Positions 22,701 to 35,611 of a stretch of DNA of 64,000 bases are shown here, in pieces. The notes below the pieces were generated by a model. The model ran no database searches. It had not been told where the DNA came from and saw nothing but the letters and a program-made list of their open reading frames with translations. Source of the stretch: Stomoxys calcitrans (lineage: Eukaryota > Arthropoda > Insecta > Diptera > Muscidae); assembly GCF_963082655.1 (NCBI RefSeq), contig NC_081553.1, forward strand, positions 207,580,435-207,644,434. Direction: 5' to 3'. The translations under genes were made by a program, and so were the position numbers. The first letter of the stretch is position 1, and every line of letters starts with the position of its first letter.

Positions 22701-23761
22701 GTAAGATCAGAATCTTTTGCAGAGCTTATTTGGTGGACCTGATGTCACAAAATCCTCTGGGGCCTACTTTAAATAAAATAGACAATGCCTTCGCAGAGTT
22801 GAGGAGGGATGGCAGTGCAGGTAAGATTCTTAATAAATTTGTAGTGGGGATTTTTTTCCTGTGGTCAATTATTTTGGTTAAAAATTTGCAACGTAACACA
22901 AAAAAAAAAAATAAATAAATAAACAACAACAGAAAGCAAAACATGTTTTTTGGACAACAGCCTGCCGAACCCCTGTAGAATAAAACCCATCTCATGTAAA
23001 AGTGCCCCAACCCAGCTAATATGGTTATTGAACGATGGGTGTTAACCGATAGATTATGAATTTGCCTAAAGATGTTCAAAATTGAACACGAAAAGCGCCT
23101 ATAAAGTCATGCTAATTTTTTTGTCTATACAATACCTAACCTAGGCAATAAGCATATATAAATTGAATACGCTTCTGGAATTAGTGACTCCTATGCAATA
23201 TGAATATCAAACGAAAGGCATTAACGAAGAATACAAATGTGCAAAAAAAAATGTCTAAAAATTGGACCCAGGAAGGGATGTATTTTGCACTGGTGGTGGT
23301 ACCATAGCCTTTTCTTGTGTTTTTAAATTAATTAAATTTTTACCATGCACTATAAACCGATAGATCTGTTTTGCATTGAATAGAACTAAAAAATATTGCG
23401 TTTGGCAACACTAAAATAGGAGAATTTTGCTATTTTCTTAATGGAATTTTTATTGGCAAATGCATATTTTAATAAAAGTATTATGTTATCATTGGAATTT
23501 TTGTAATGTTTTAAAAAAGCAATCGCAAAAAACATGTGTGTTTCAAACTGTACAAAATTAATATAGTACCAGCCTGATTATTGAGATTTTAATTTTTTCG
23601 CCGCTATATTTTTGAAGTTGGCAGCAAAAGCAGGAAATAACGTCGCCTACTTTCTTTTCGACCGACTTCGTGCTCTGCAGCCAACTTCAAACATTCTTCT
23701 TCTTTGTTGTTTACAAAATTTGAATTGAATTTGGTGGCGACTTAGATATACCCCGAATTTA
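22701..23761. other. Unassigned DNA with an exon-like island and family C repeat, upstream of TTK
   Basis: An exon-like stretch (22,722-22,821) is flanked by TTTTGCAG and GTAAGATT; see the findings. A poly(A)-rich tract follows. About 23,440-23,600 is a family C copy (AAAAAAGCAATCGCAAAAAAC ... ATATAGTACCAGCC). The TTK promoter must lie in the last 150 bp; no clear core element is seen. Confidence 0.45.
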
Positions 23762-25967
23762 ATGTCTTTTCATTATCCAAGACGTGTTAAGGATCTTGCT
23801 AAATTAGAGCTTGATTCAGACGATGACTTCAATACGCCACTTAAAGCCAAGCAAAACAAGGAGAGGCGTTCACATAGGTAAGTTGCAAATATAATTTAGT
23901 TTTTGATAATTTCAAGTCACTGCATCACCGCTTTAGCACTGCTGTCTCAAATAAGGAAAATGAAAATGGACCCAATACTTCGACAAATTCTTTTAACAGT
24001 TTGCGTATGGTGTAAGTTAAGTTAATTTGTATATATAAGTAAACACTAAAAACAATGATTCCTTTCCAGGCCAAAGAGGCGAGCAGAGCTCCCTGCATTA
24101 GAGTCAGACTCGGAAGAAGAGGAATCTGCCAAGAATGATAATCTTAATTGTGCTATATTAAATGACTCGTTTCTTATGACTCCGGGAAAAAGTTATCCCG
24201 GAGAGTCAAGTTCTAAAGAGAGTTCGATTGTCAAGGAGAAAACTTCTGATAAAACCAATGATATGTCACTACTTTCTCATTTCAATAAAATGGATCTTAA
24301 AAGTCCCAATAAGGAAGAAACTAAGCCATTGCAGCAGATTCAAGATAACAAGGACACAGCCTGTAACGAACCTTTGGATTCCAATAATGTACCACCAGCT
24401 GGATCATGCGTAAAAAATTCCTCAACTATAGAAGCCCAATTCGCAACGCCGCAAATACGCTCTTTTTCGATGCAAAGAAGACCTCGTGACTTGTGTTCCA
24501 CGCAATCTCAAAAGACAAAGTCCGCTATGGTAAACGAATTTAGATCACAAAAGGTCTTGTTTCAAACTCCTATGGCTATAACTAGAGCTCCAATATCCTG
24601 TCTTCCAAACGATAGTATTTCATTGTCTCTGTGTGATACTATAAACGAAGGTGGGACACCCTCTGCAGAGAAAACTCCACAATGCAAATCGGAAAAAGAA
24701 ATGGGTCGTTCGAAGAAGTCATTAGAAGTCGATTTTTTAGAAGCAAGCAAGGAACAAGCACAGACTCAAAATAACGACGATTCCAAATGCACAGCCATTA
24801 CAACCAGACATAAGGAAACTGTAGTTCACATCAATAGTTCAGACTACATAATCCTCCAGAAACTAGGCAGTGGGGGATCTAGCTCAGTCTATCTTGCAAA
24901 AAGGGAGGATAACGGAAAAGAATGTGCATTAAAGGTGAAACGGTGAAAGCGTTTAAAGCTTTTGGTTAATTTAGCCCAAATAACATTGTTTTATGTACAT
25001 CTGTTATATTGCAGGTGGTCGATTTACATGGAGACTCGGCTGTTGTGGAAGGCTATTTGAACGAGACCAAATTATTAGCCAAACTCCAAGGCAATGCATG
25101 CGTTGTATCTCTGTACGAGTAGTAAGTGAAGACTCAAGGTTTAAAAAATATAGAAATAAACCTTTGATATTTTGCAGCCAATTGCTTCGAAAGGAGTCAA
25201 AACTCTTCCTCGTTATGGAAAAAGGAGATTCTGATTTGCATAAAATTTTACAAAACTATACAACAAACTTGCCATTGTATGTCCTGACAAATTTTTTGTA
25301 TCAAATTCTGCAGGCCGTCAATTATATTCATCAAAATGGTGTAATACATTCCGACCTAAAGCCAGCCAACTTTCTAATGGTGAATGGTCGATTAAAACTC
25401 ATCGATTTTGGAATAGCCAGTAATATATCAATTGATTCAACAAGTATTATAAAGTTTTCCCAAGCTGGTACTTTCAATTATATAAGCCCGGAGGCATTGA
25501 CTGACACATCCACTGGCAGCAGTCCTCGAAACCAACCAAAGATTAAGGTTAAACAAATGCAGCGCTTACTAATGTGGGCACACCAATTTAATTTTAAACG
25601 TTCATTTTAGATATCTACAAAATCTGATGTCTGGTCTTTAGGTTGTATATTATATTTGCTTCTCTATAAGAAAACACCATTTGGGCATATAAAAAATTTG
25701 TGTGCTAAAATAAGTGCGATCTGCAGCCCGACACAGAATATTGAATTTGGTCCATTGCCTCCTTATTATCCTGCCATGCTGGTACATGTGAGTATCATAT
25801 ATTTTCATAAAATTTATACAATTTCAAATATTTTATGTGTATATTTTAAGATGGCTAAAAATTGTTTGCAACATAACCCAAAACAACGACCATCATGTGC
25901 AGATTTACTGAAATATCCCTTTAATATGATTATTCCGATTCAAAATCTCACATTGCCACCGAAATAA
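23762..25967 (+). CDS. Mps1: TTK/Mps1 dual-specificity spindle-checkpoint kinase (altered disjunction)
   Basis: Seven exons: 23762-23877, 23937-24011, 24070-24934, 25015-25121, 25178-25547, 25611-25787 and 25851-25967. All phases match (1,827 nt, 608 aa). A long low-complexity N-terminus is followed by the kinase domain from about residue 330: glycine loop GSGGSSSVY, catalytic-lysine segment ECALK at the end of exon 3, HSDLKPANF catalytic loop, DFGIA, and QAGTFNYISPEAL. STKSDVWSLGCILY and NPKQRPSCADLL close the domain, as in human TTK. Mps1 starts kinetochore checkpoint signalling and corrects chromosome attachment; in flies the gene is called ald. The intron after exon 5 has an unusual donor (AAG/GTTAAA). 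The TTK TPR region is not evident at the N-terminus. Confidence 0.95.
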
Positions 25968-28515
25968 AAATCCTCTTAAACCTTATTCCGGTAGACTGAG
26001 GCAAAAATCGACAGCATCGTAGTCGAAGGTGAATTTCACATTTTATGGTAATCCGTAACATCTGTGCTTTCGACAGTTTGATATTAGAAATTTATTGTAG
26101 TAAATAATAATGTTAAAGAAGACTTTATACTCTTTATACAAATAAGTGAGACTATTTAAGAGTGCCAGTAACTTGTATACGTTTTCTCCAAATTGGACAG
26201 CCATTGCCAACCGGAATATGGTTGAATAAATAAAATACGCCGTAGATATGTATTTTATTTTGCCGCCTTCGTAGACACACCTTAACCATCTTTGTTATAT
26301 CATTAAATGAAAGAACTGCGTTTCTAAACCAATTGTATTTTTGGAAAGCTATTGTGAAAATCTGTGTCGTATAGTACTTTTAAGGAATAGAACATTAAGA
26401 CCAATAAAAATCACAATTATGATTATTTAACGATGTGCATCTAATTTCATATTCTAATATAATAAGAGCAAGATGGCGTGTACTATCTGTTGAGGATGTT
26501 TTTACAATTGGAAAACTGTATCATTCTCAAAAATAACCAACAGTTTTTCGAAGACCTTCGAGAAGTCTTACTAGGGGCTCAAGAAGTGAAATCGGGAGAT
26601 CAGTTTAGTATGGGAGCTATATACGATTTTAGACCGATTCAGGCCATAGTTGACTCTTATGCTGGGTCATACGAGAAATCAATGTGCAGAAGTTCAGTCA
26701 GATCTGATAAAAGTTTGTCCCTCTATGAGCTTCGTAAGTGCAATCGGGAGCGATGTAGCCACTCAAGAAAATTATACCCTACCAAAATTTAAGAAAATTC
26801 TTACCAAACCAGACCAAAACCTACCAAATGTTTTACAAGCCAAAAATGTGGTATATGGTGTATTTTTAGCCACTGTCGAACAGTTGGCCATTTTGAACAC
26901 ATCAAATTACATTTCAACTCTACAAAGTAGTAGATCGTCGTTTTTCATAGATGATGTAGACAAACACGTCCGTCTGTCTGTTGAAATCACCCAACTGCCT
27001 TTAGTTAAACAAGTAAAAGTGTGCTAAGTTCGGCCGGGCCGAATCTTGGAACCCATGGATTCTGCTAAAATATTGGAACTATATCTGGTTGTAGACCGAT
27101 TTGGATGGTAATTGGCACGGTTGTTGAAAGTTATAACAGAACACTTTATGCAAAATTTCGGCCAAATCGGATAAAAAACGTGGCTTATAAGAGCTGAAGA
27201 TGTCAAATCGGTTTATATGGGAGCTATATCAGGTTATAGACCAATTAGGACCGTACTTGGCACAGTTGTTGGAGGTCGTTACAGAACACCATATGCAAAG
27301 TTTCTGCCAAATTTGACAAAAATTGATGCTACCAGGGGTCCAAGAAGTCTAATCGGGAAATCGTTTTACATCGGAGCTATATCACGTTATACCGTACTTT
27401 ATGGAATCTTAGTTGAATATTTCGAGGTGTTACAAACGGAATGACTAGATAAGTATACCCCCATCCTATGGTGGTGGGTATAAAAATGACCTATATCTTG
27501 ATATAAAACCCTTTATACTGATCTCTCGATGAGAAATCTTCAGTTTATACAGTCGTATTTCAGACCCAAATTGTATTTTATTTATTTATTTTCTGAATTT
27601 TGTAATTTTAAAGCCCTATAAAAGCCCATTTAATAAAATTACAATAAGCTCTACTTTCAAATACAAAACTTTCAGTGAACAACCTTGCCCAGTTTGGATA
27701 AAGCGATCTCCCAATTTAAGTGTTTGAGCTCAGAAAGGCGCTTTTACTACCCATTTTCGTCGTTACACTGACTTGAATGGACCAGATTTGGCCACATTTC
27801 TATGCAGCTGCCAAATATGCCTGTTTACCGACTGAAGGCATTGAACGCACAAAACCCGCATTTCCCACCCAGATTTACGAAATTTGGAAGAGATCTCTTA
27901 ACACTCATACCAATTATAGCCCTTTTTCTGAAATTTGAAGCAGTGAGACCCCTTATAACAGTAACATCCATGGTTTTATTCTGCACTCTGAATACACAGA
28001 AATGGCATGAAATGAATTAGTTTTGAGTTCTTCCCGTCGATTTTTTCTGTAATTAACTTGGTATAAACGTATTGGTGGTATGATATTTATGTTGAGAAAA
28101 CCTACCAAAAATTGAGGTCAGCCTACCAAAAACGGCAACACTGATCGGGAGATAATTTTATATGGGAGCTATATCAGGTTTTAGACCGATTCAGACCATG
28201 CTTGACACTAATGCTGGAGGTCATAGGAGAAATCATTGTGCAGAAGTTCAGTCAAATCCGAGATGGTCCCTCTAGGGCTTCGGAATTGCAATCGGGATGG
28301 ACATGGCCAGATTAACTTAAAATGTCATGGCAAACAAAAAGTATATATATATATACTACAAATGGAATGAAGAAGTTAGTTTAGTTTTTCAGATTATTTT
28401 GGTTGTTTATGTTGTTATAATATAATCATAATTGAATTATTTATGTATCTTTATTGCATACTACTTTAGTGCTTAATTTTTATAAGTTCTTTCCAATATG
28501 AAACTGAGACAGACA
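25968..28515. repeat. TTK to RRBP1-like intergenic region with family B copies
   Basis: Up to about 26,500 the DNA is AT-rich with no recognised feature. 26,560-27,480 is a family B copy in which the GTCCGTCTGTCTGTTGAAAT block is inverted relative to the 33.2-kb copy; it ends ATCCTATGGTGGTGGGTATA. Further family B phrases run through about 28,330. ORFs here (for example 26,650-27,027) lie in the repeat. Confidence 0.6.
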
Positions 28516-31500
28516 TTAAATGCCCTGTAAAGAAAAAATAATTAAAGAAAATAAGAACGTTTATTATGCGAAATGATAATGCTACTTACTTGCTGACCAT
28601 TAGAATTGTATTGTAACGTATTGATTTGCTCATCTTTAGAACGCACAACACTGCGCCAATGTTCTTCTTGCTCTTCAGCTTTCTGCATCAGGTCGGACAA
28701 TGTGTTTTCCTAAATAAAAGATGTATTGTAGTTATTAAATGTATGCTTACACCGTTATTCACAAAACTGAATGTAGATTTGAAATAGAGGTATTTGCCAG
28801 TTAAGAACTGTCAAATATACCTATTATAAGGCTTCATTAAGTTTTGTGAATAGGACCGTTAATATTTGAAATAACACAAAAAATGTTGATAGCTTACAGT
28901 TTTTCTGGCGAGTTTTGTCAACTCGTCGATTTGAATGCGCAGGATAGAATTCTCTTTAAGTAACTCAGACCTATCCATGTCATTGATGTCACCTCCAGGG
29001 CTGCTACTTATGCTGGAACTGCTACTCCGGCTGCCATTGGCATGGGAGTGTTGATTAATGGAAGGGCTATGTGAGTTAGATGATTGTGTAGATTTGTGAC
29101 TACTGCTAACTTGTTGCTGTTTTATGTAGGTTAATAACACCTGCTCAGCCCATTGATCAAATGGAACAGTCAGTGCTGTGCCGGCACAAGCTTTGACTGC
29201 CTCCGGACACAATCGCTGGAATAGATCACGCATGTGTTTTTGATCCTTTGCACCAGCATCAGAATAAACAGTCTTTCCTGTCTTGCCAGCGGCAGATAAG
29301 AGTTTTTCCTCTTGCTAAATAATAGAAAAAAATACCAGCATTACTATTGATACATTTTATTAAAACAGAACAGCAACAGAAAACAAAGCATATTGACAAA
29401 ATATACAAGAGCTTTTTTTTATTACATATAAGCATGCACTTACAACACCTAAAATTACATTTTGGCTTTGTTTACTAACTTTTGCTTCAGAATTTTGCAA
29501 AGCCTCAACCAACTTCCAGTTTTTAGAGCGCAAATCCTAAAGTAAAACATAAAATTTGTATTAGTTGTTAGTAGAAAAGCAAAAGAATTGTGTTTCTAAT
29601 CTAATAACATATAATAGCAATGAAAACTGGAAGTTTTTGGTTTAATACGGAGGTATGCTTTAAGTGGTGAGAAATCGGTGTAATGTGTAAAATGTCTACA
29701 TTTTAACAATAATACTTACATTATTTTTCTCTTTTTGTTCCTGCAATTGCTGCATTAGCTCTTTTTCGCGACTATCTAAAAGTTCCGAATGTTTTTCAGC
29801 TTCTTTCAGCTGACCATCCTTCTTACTAAGATCTTCTTGAAGCGAATCAACGATTTTCTGTAAGTCTTGTTGTTGATTGTGTTTTTCATTGTCCAGCAAT
29901 TGCTGATCTTTTTTCTTTATTTCAACTTTTAGTGCTTCAAGCGTTCTCTGAAGCTCCTGTTGATGTTGCACCTGCTGTTCGTTGTCTTGCAGTGCATTGT
30001 TTTTAGACTTTACATCATTTTTGAGACTTTCGACAATCGTTTGAAGCTCAGCTTGCACATACGATTTGTGTTTAATCTCGGCTTCCATAGTAGATATTTG
30101 CTTTTGCAATTGCGATTTGATTGCGTCAGACGCATCCAGTTGACGTTGTCGGTCGACCAACTGTTGCTGAAGCGCATTAATGGTTACTTGCAAATCACTT
30201 TGTTCCTTTGATTGTTCGTGAGTCTTACTGGAAATGCTATGAAGTTGTTGTGTTAAATCTGCATTTTTCTTTTGCAGGGCTTCCAACTCTTGTTGTTTTT
30301 CGGCAAAATCCTTTGTTCGCAACAATGATAGTTCTTTCATTAAGGCTTCTTTTTCTGCATTAAACTGATTCAGATCCGACCTGAGCTTTTCATTGGCTAA
30401 ACCTAGGGCCAATTTTAGTTCGTTTAATTCCGTCTCCAATTGATTGGCTCTTTCTCGTTCAAAAACTGTATTATTGGACATTTGCTCCAACTCATCGCGC
30501 TGTTGTTCCAAAACAAGCAACTGTTGTGTCTGATTTTGAATGATATCATTTTTCTGTTGGGACTCCTCAACCGCCTGGCGGGAGGCGTTCACAACACAAG
30601 TTAGTTCGGAAATACATTTATCTTTACGAGCTATCTCGTTTTGCATTATTTGCAGCTGGGCCATAATATCTTGGGATCCAGATTGTTTCTCATGCATAAG
30701 CTTTGCTTGGAATTGTTGGCGCTCTAGTGCCAAAGTGTCATTTAAGGTTTTAATCTTTTGCTCCAAAAGTGCAATATCTTGATCTCTAGTTTGCAATTTT
30801 TCGACGTAGGATTTTATAGTACTACTCATGGAAGCTCGTTCAGTATTAATTTCAGTACGAAGTTCCCTTAATTTCGCTTGTATGCCAATGGAGGCTTCCT
30901 GCTCTTCTGCCAATGCCTTTTCTTTTTCCTCTAACTGTCGCTTAAGCTTCTGGCATATATCATCGGACCATTCTGAATGGGACGACGGCATGTCCTGTTG
31001 CCGATTCAATAGGTAATCAATTAAAATTTGAATTTCTGATCGATTTAGCTCGGCGCGGCGAAACAGATTCATAAGCAATGATACCCCAATTGTGTCCGAT
31101 TCCGATAATTTTTCAAGGCCTGCCACAATATCTTTAGAATCTTTTTGTTTCCTATTCTGTTGTTTATTTTTCTGCTGATTTGTTTTGGGAGAATTTTGGC
31201 GAACTTTCTCCTCAAGTTGTTTAACTTCTTTGACCACCGCAACAACAGCTTCATTAACTGTCTGGCTGCTTTCGCTTGCCACTATTTTTTCAGATGTCTG
31301 ACGATTATCTGCTTTTTTGGCACCCTTCTCTTTTTTATTTTGCTGTTGTATTTTTTCTTCTTTCTTTTCGGATTTTTTCAACTCCACAGCGTCCTTTGGA
31401 GTCTTGATATCGAAATGATTAGTTGGAATCGCCGGTTCATTTGCCGCAATTTCTTTTGTATTGGCTGCATCATTTTTGTGCATTAAAATACCACTACGAT

Positions 31501-31933
31501 AATTGCCTTTCCTATCCTTTTTACCTTTGATCTGTTTATTGATATTCTCTTTTTCGGCATTGCTGGAACGTCTGGAAGCTGTTTGATTATTGTATGTAAC
31601 AATTTCTGCATCTGGTTCGAATTCAACGTGTGTTTTCGATAGGCCTTGAGGCTCATCTTCAACTGAGGGTTGTTCCGATTGTCCATCCGAGTCCTCTTGC
31701 TGTTCTTTCAGTCGCTGTTTTTTTTCGCGTTTCATTTCCTTTTTTAAAGATATCTTTTTCGGTTTTTTGTTAGTGTTTTTCTCTTTGCCATATATCTTTT
31801 CCGTTAGCGCTTTCTTCTCAGCAATGATTTCTTCAAAGGTCTTGCGGCGAAGGAATTTATTGATGAATAGCAAAGAAAACAGAGATGCCAGAAATACACA
31901 GGCAATTACGATTAAAATGTGTAAATCCATCAT
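28516..31933 (-). CDS. RRBP1 (p180)/kinectin-like ER membrane coiled-coil protein
   Basis: Five coding exons on the minus strand: 31933-29720, 29536-29444, 29314-28898, 28709-28590 and 28524-28516. All introns are phase 0, giving 950 aa. Residues about 5-27 form a membrane anchor (LHILIVIACVFLASLFSLLF), followed by a strongly basic KKPKKISLKKEMKREKKQR region as in the ribosome-receptor/kinectin family. Several hundred residues of Q/E/K-rich coiled coil follow. DLRSKNWKLVEAL in exon 2 matches the DLREKNWKAMEAL motif of RRBP1/KTN1. The family shapes rough ER, binds ribosomes or mRNA, and in kinectin binds kinesin. Exon 3 has a Ser-rich low-complexity insert. Two ATGs start the ORF. An acceptor at about 31,970 implies a 5' UTR exon upstream, probably 42,558 onward. 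Confidence 0.88.
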
Positions 31934-32084
31934 TGCATAATTTTATAATTCCTTTTTGCTCGTTACCAATCTGCAACGATGTTTATTTATCCTTTTTAAT
32001 CTGAAATAAAAAGAAATTGAATTAAATTAATGCCAAAATATAAAAAAAACAGAAAAAAGGCATTAAGTTTTACTTTGGATACCC

Positions 32085-33350
32085 ACCACCTCGGGTATAT
32101 ATGTATGTAAACCACCTTTCGTCATAATCCGGCGAAAAATGCATATTTAAGCCCCCATAGCAGCTATATCGAAATATGGTCCGATTTGGACCAAATTCGA
32201 CACGGACATTGAGTGGTAATAAGTACCTGTCAAAATATTGGTCCTTTTGGTAGCTATATCCAAATATGGACCAATCTGAACCATATACCACACGGATGTC
32301 GAAAAGCGAGAGATCGACCTATATGGCAGCTATATCCAAATCTGGACCGATCTGGGCCATGTCGCAGAAATAGGTCGACGGGAATATCTTAACTCACCGT
32401 CCCAAATTTCGACAACATCGGGCAATAAATGCGCCTTTTATGGGTCCAAAACCTTAAATCGAGAGATCGGTCTATATGACAGCTATATCCAAATCTGGAC
32501 CGATCTTCGATCCAAATTGAAGAATGTTGTCGACTGGCCTAACGCCACTCACTGTATCAAATTTCAGAAAAATCGGATAATAAATGTGGCTTTTATGGGC
32601 CTTAGACCCTAAATCGGCGGATCGGTCTATATGACAGCTTTATCCAAATCTTAACCGACCTGGGCCAAATTGAAGAGGGTTGTCGACTGGCCTAACACAA
32701 CTCATTGTCCCAAATTTTGGCAAAATCGGTCAATAAATGCCCATTTTATGGGCCCAAAACCTTAAATCGAGAGATCGGTCTATATGGCAGCTATATCCAA
32801 ATCTGGACCGATCTGGGCCAAATTGAGAAATGTTGTCGACTGGCCTAACGCAACTCGCTGTATCAAATTTCAGAAAAATCGGATGATAAATGTGGCTTTT
32901 ATGGGCCTTAGACCCTAAATCGGCGAATCGGTCTATATGACAGCTTCATCCAAATCTAAACCGACCTGGGCCAAATTGAAGAGGGTTGTCGACTGGCCTA
33001 ACACAACTCAATGTCGCCAAAATCGGATAACAAATGTAGCTTTTATGGGCGTAAGACCCTAAATCGACGGATCGGTCTGTATGGGAGTTATATGAAGATA
33101 TAGTCCGATATAGCCCATCTTCGAACTTAACCTGCTTATGGATAAAAAAAAACTGTGCAAAGTTTCAGCTCAATATCTCTATTTTTAAAGACTGTCGTGC
33201 TTGATTTCAACAGACAGACGGACAGCCGGACAGACATGGCTAGATCGTCTTGGATTTTTTTGGTGATCAGGGTCGGAAATGGATATTTCGATGTGTTGCA
33301 AACGGAATGACAAAATGAATATACCCCCATCCATCGGTGGTGGGTATAAA
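32085..33350. mobile_element. Family B element with short inverted termini and alternating internal tandem units
   Basis: The left end GGATACCCACCACCTCGG and right end CGGTGGTGGGTATAAAAA are inverted copies. Inside, units of about 154 bp repeat, each with AAATCG..GATCGGTCTATATG, AGCT.TATCCAAATCT, CCGA.CTGGGCCAAATT, TTGTCGACTGGCCTAAC and GGGCC..A..CC. Unit starts lie near 32,454, 32,608, 32,763, 32,915 and 33,059. Near the right end is ATTTCAACAGACAGACGGAC. No protein is encoded. Confidence 0.7.
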
Positions 33351-34109
33351 AACAAACACATACACTCAATTCAAGGGATATACTACCAAAAGTCAAACTA
33401 TTGCTAATAGTTTTTCCATTTTACAATATATTGCATTCCAAGTGGTACAAGAGAAAATTTGCCCAAAAACGTGTTGCAAAGTGCAGTCTAGCTACTCTGA
33501 CAATACCTTATCTTCAAGTTATATTTTAAGAAAAACAAAAAAGAGAAATGTGACGTTGTCCTTATCGATTTGAAAAAGTACATACAAAACAAAAGAATGG
33601 TGTAAAAATATCAATATCAATATTTTTAATTTCTTGTTTTGTTTTTCGGAGAATATAAACGTATGAGTCATAACTATTGATAATGGAAATAACTATTATT
33701 CTCCAAAATGGGTCGAAAACAAATGTAAGATTTAAATGCATAGAGTTTAATTTAAAATGAAAACATGCTCAGAAAACCAACAAAACATTTTTTGTGTAGA
33801 TCGATTTAATTTCAGCGAGAAAATAGCAACATTTAAAATCATATTTATTACCAAAGTTTAAAACTTGATTGAGTGTTATAAAGCTATAATGCAACGTCAC
33901 AACATAAATTATCAGACAAATCGAAAAATATTTGCAAATTCCATGGGCTTTAGAATTTAAATCAAATTTTGGGCCAATTCAGCATTCGTATTCAAGATGG
34001 ACATTGGAAGTCTCAACAAAGAATAACAATCAAATAGACAAAGAAAAAAGTATCTTTAAAGTCAAAAAACGCAAAAGCGGAAGTTCGACTTATGAGGATC
34101 TGTATGTAA

Positions 34110-34440
34110 CGTTGTTGTTGCAGCCACATTTGCCTGTCGCCCGAGTTGGTAGCGTACTCGGGCCACCAGTATGGGGGTCGTGGTTTCGATTCCCACAAGA
34201 GAACTGGTCTGTCGGTGCTGTGGTAACACAATGAACTAAATCAGTATTTAAGCAAGAGCCGATGCACCCCGCTTCCACTCGATATAGCTGATTGTCCGCA
34301 ATTGCCATTTCAGCTACTTCGCATGGACCATTCCACCATCCCCAAGCTATTGACGCGTCTGTTAGCTCTCGACTGAGCTCCTCTAGATAGTGTCATGGTT
34401 CCAACCTGTGCGATGCTTTTAGTTATCTCGTTTCGAGCCT
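34110..34440 (+). repeat. Family A repeat with a tRNA-like head
   Basis: It starts GTTGTTGTTGCAGCCACATT. A tRNA-like region follows: A-box-like GAGTTGGTAGCG at about 34,143 and B-box-like GGTTTCGATTCCC at about 34,183. The family A body then runs through CAGTATTTAAGCAAGAGCCG to CTCGACTGAGCTCC. It may be a second tRNA-derived SINE family. Confidence 0.55.
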
Positions 34441-34539
34441 TAACTGGTTCCTTTGAAATAGAAGTTTACGTACCTTCTATTAATAGGCATATTGTAACTC
34501 CATTACTTTATATCAAATAACGGCTTAGACAATGTGTAG

Positions 34540-35040
34540 TCTACACGGCCTAGGATATTGCGCATTTGTTTAAGCTCTTCTTATCCATAATATCAAGAGG
34601 CATAAAATTCAGTGCATTAGATGGTTTCGTGCTCATTGTGGTTGTGATGTAAAAATCCATCCTTTGGAACAGAATGAATTTTGACTGGTAATTTGCTTTA
34701 TGAAGCTTCGTCCAACTAACCACAATCCCATGGCAGTATACATCCAACTTTTCCCAAAGGTAGAAGTTGTCTTTTTTGCCCTTTCTAAAATATTAAATAT
34801 GCAGAACATCTCATTTTTCATTTCTTTTACTGACAACTTTTGCAATCTAAAGCCTGTCATGATTATCAATTTCCTGTCTAGCAGAACACCCAAGCATCTT
34901 ATGGAACATTCTTTCATCCAAAGAAGACATGTACCAACGCTGATACCTTCAATCGCCTGCTGAAAAGAACCACTTTCGTTTTAGACGTATTAACGCCTAG
35001 ACCACTTACGGTCGTCAACTTCTCTGTCGTACGTTAAGCT
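34540..35040 (-). pseudogene. Non-LTR retrotransposon pol fragment, RT thumb/RNase H side
   Basis: Minus-strand pieces read VKCLGV-like RCLGVLLDRKL, then FGKSW, WMYTAMG and, in another frame, TKPSNALNFMPLDI. This order and wording are typical of the end of the RT domain of R1/Jockey-like elements (YLGV.LD, WGL.P...IYTA, T.AL....PLD). Several frameshifts are present. It lies on the same strand as the RT palm-side fragment at 38,240-38,570. Confidence 0.6.
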
Positions 35041-35280
35041 TCATGTAGAATGTAGTGAAACTTTCACCTAGAGACAATAAAATATAGTGAATGGCTTTAT
35101 TCCCTCTACTGACCCTTTTGTGTAGGTTCACAGATTCCGGGCCTATTGTAATACGTCTTTTTTATTGATCAATATTCAAATTAAACAAGGGTGCAGCGTT
35201 ACCGTTTGTGGCCCTAAAGGGAAAATTTTACCCTTTTCTGACCCTTTTTGACCTTTTTTTAATTTTTGCTCTACTTCTTC

Positions 35281-35565
35281 CATGGCGAAACAATTGAAAG
35301 TGGTCTCATTTGTACAATAAGCACAAATCATATGGTGCAATCCGCCATCTTGCTGATCGACATTTGTCAACACACACAAAGAAGTTTGTGTGGGTGTGTG
35401 TATACATGTGCGTACGTGAGCAGAGAATATGCGAGAAAGAAGATAACAACAAAGAGAATGCAAACAAAAATCTGACATCTTAATACCGTCAAACATTGCC
35501 GGCTGTTAACAGCTCTTCGCGTGAGACGATCTTTATAAATCCGCCTTGTACTTCTTCCTTGTTTA
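35281..35565 (+). mobile_element. Family D element (short, non-coding)
   Basis: It runs from CATGGCGAAACAATTG through ATCCGCCATCTTG, GAGCAGAGAATATGCGAGAAA, CATCTTAATACCGTCAAAC and GGCTGTTAACAGCTCTTCGC to AAATCCGCCTTG. Other copies are 43,985-44,455 (minus), about 10,310-10,470 (plus, partial) and about 61,115-61,250 (plus, partial). Confidence 0.7.
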
Positions 35566-35611
35566 CACATTTCGTTCCTTGCAAATATGTATTGTTGTGT
35601 ATAAAGTTTCT

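Noticed and set aside
30540..31486. Plus-strand ORFs with Leu/Phe/Cys-rich products inside the RRBP1-like exon
   Set aside because: They are complements of Gln/Glu/Lys-rich coiled coil and have no independent support.
32296..33110. Possible CRISPR-like array
   Set aside because: The repeated units are about 154 bp, contiguous and diverged, without unique spacers. The genome is eukaryotic.
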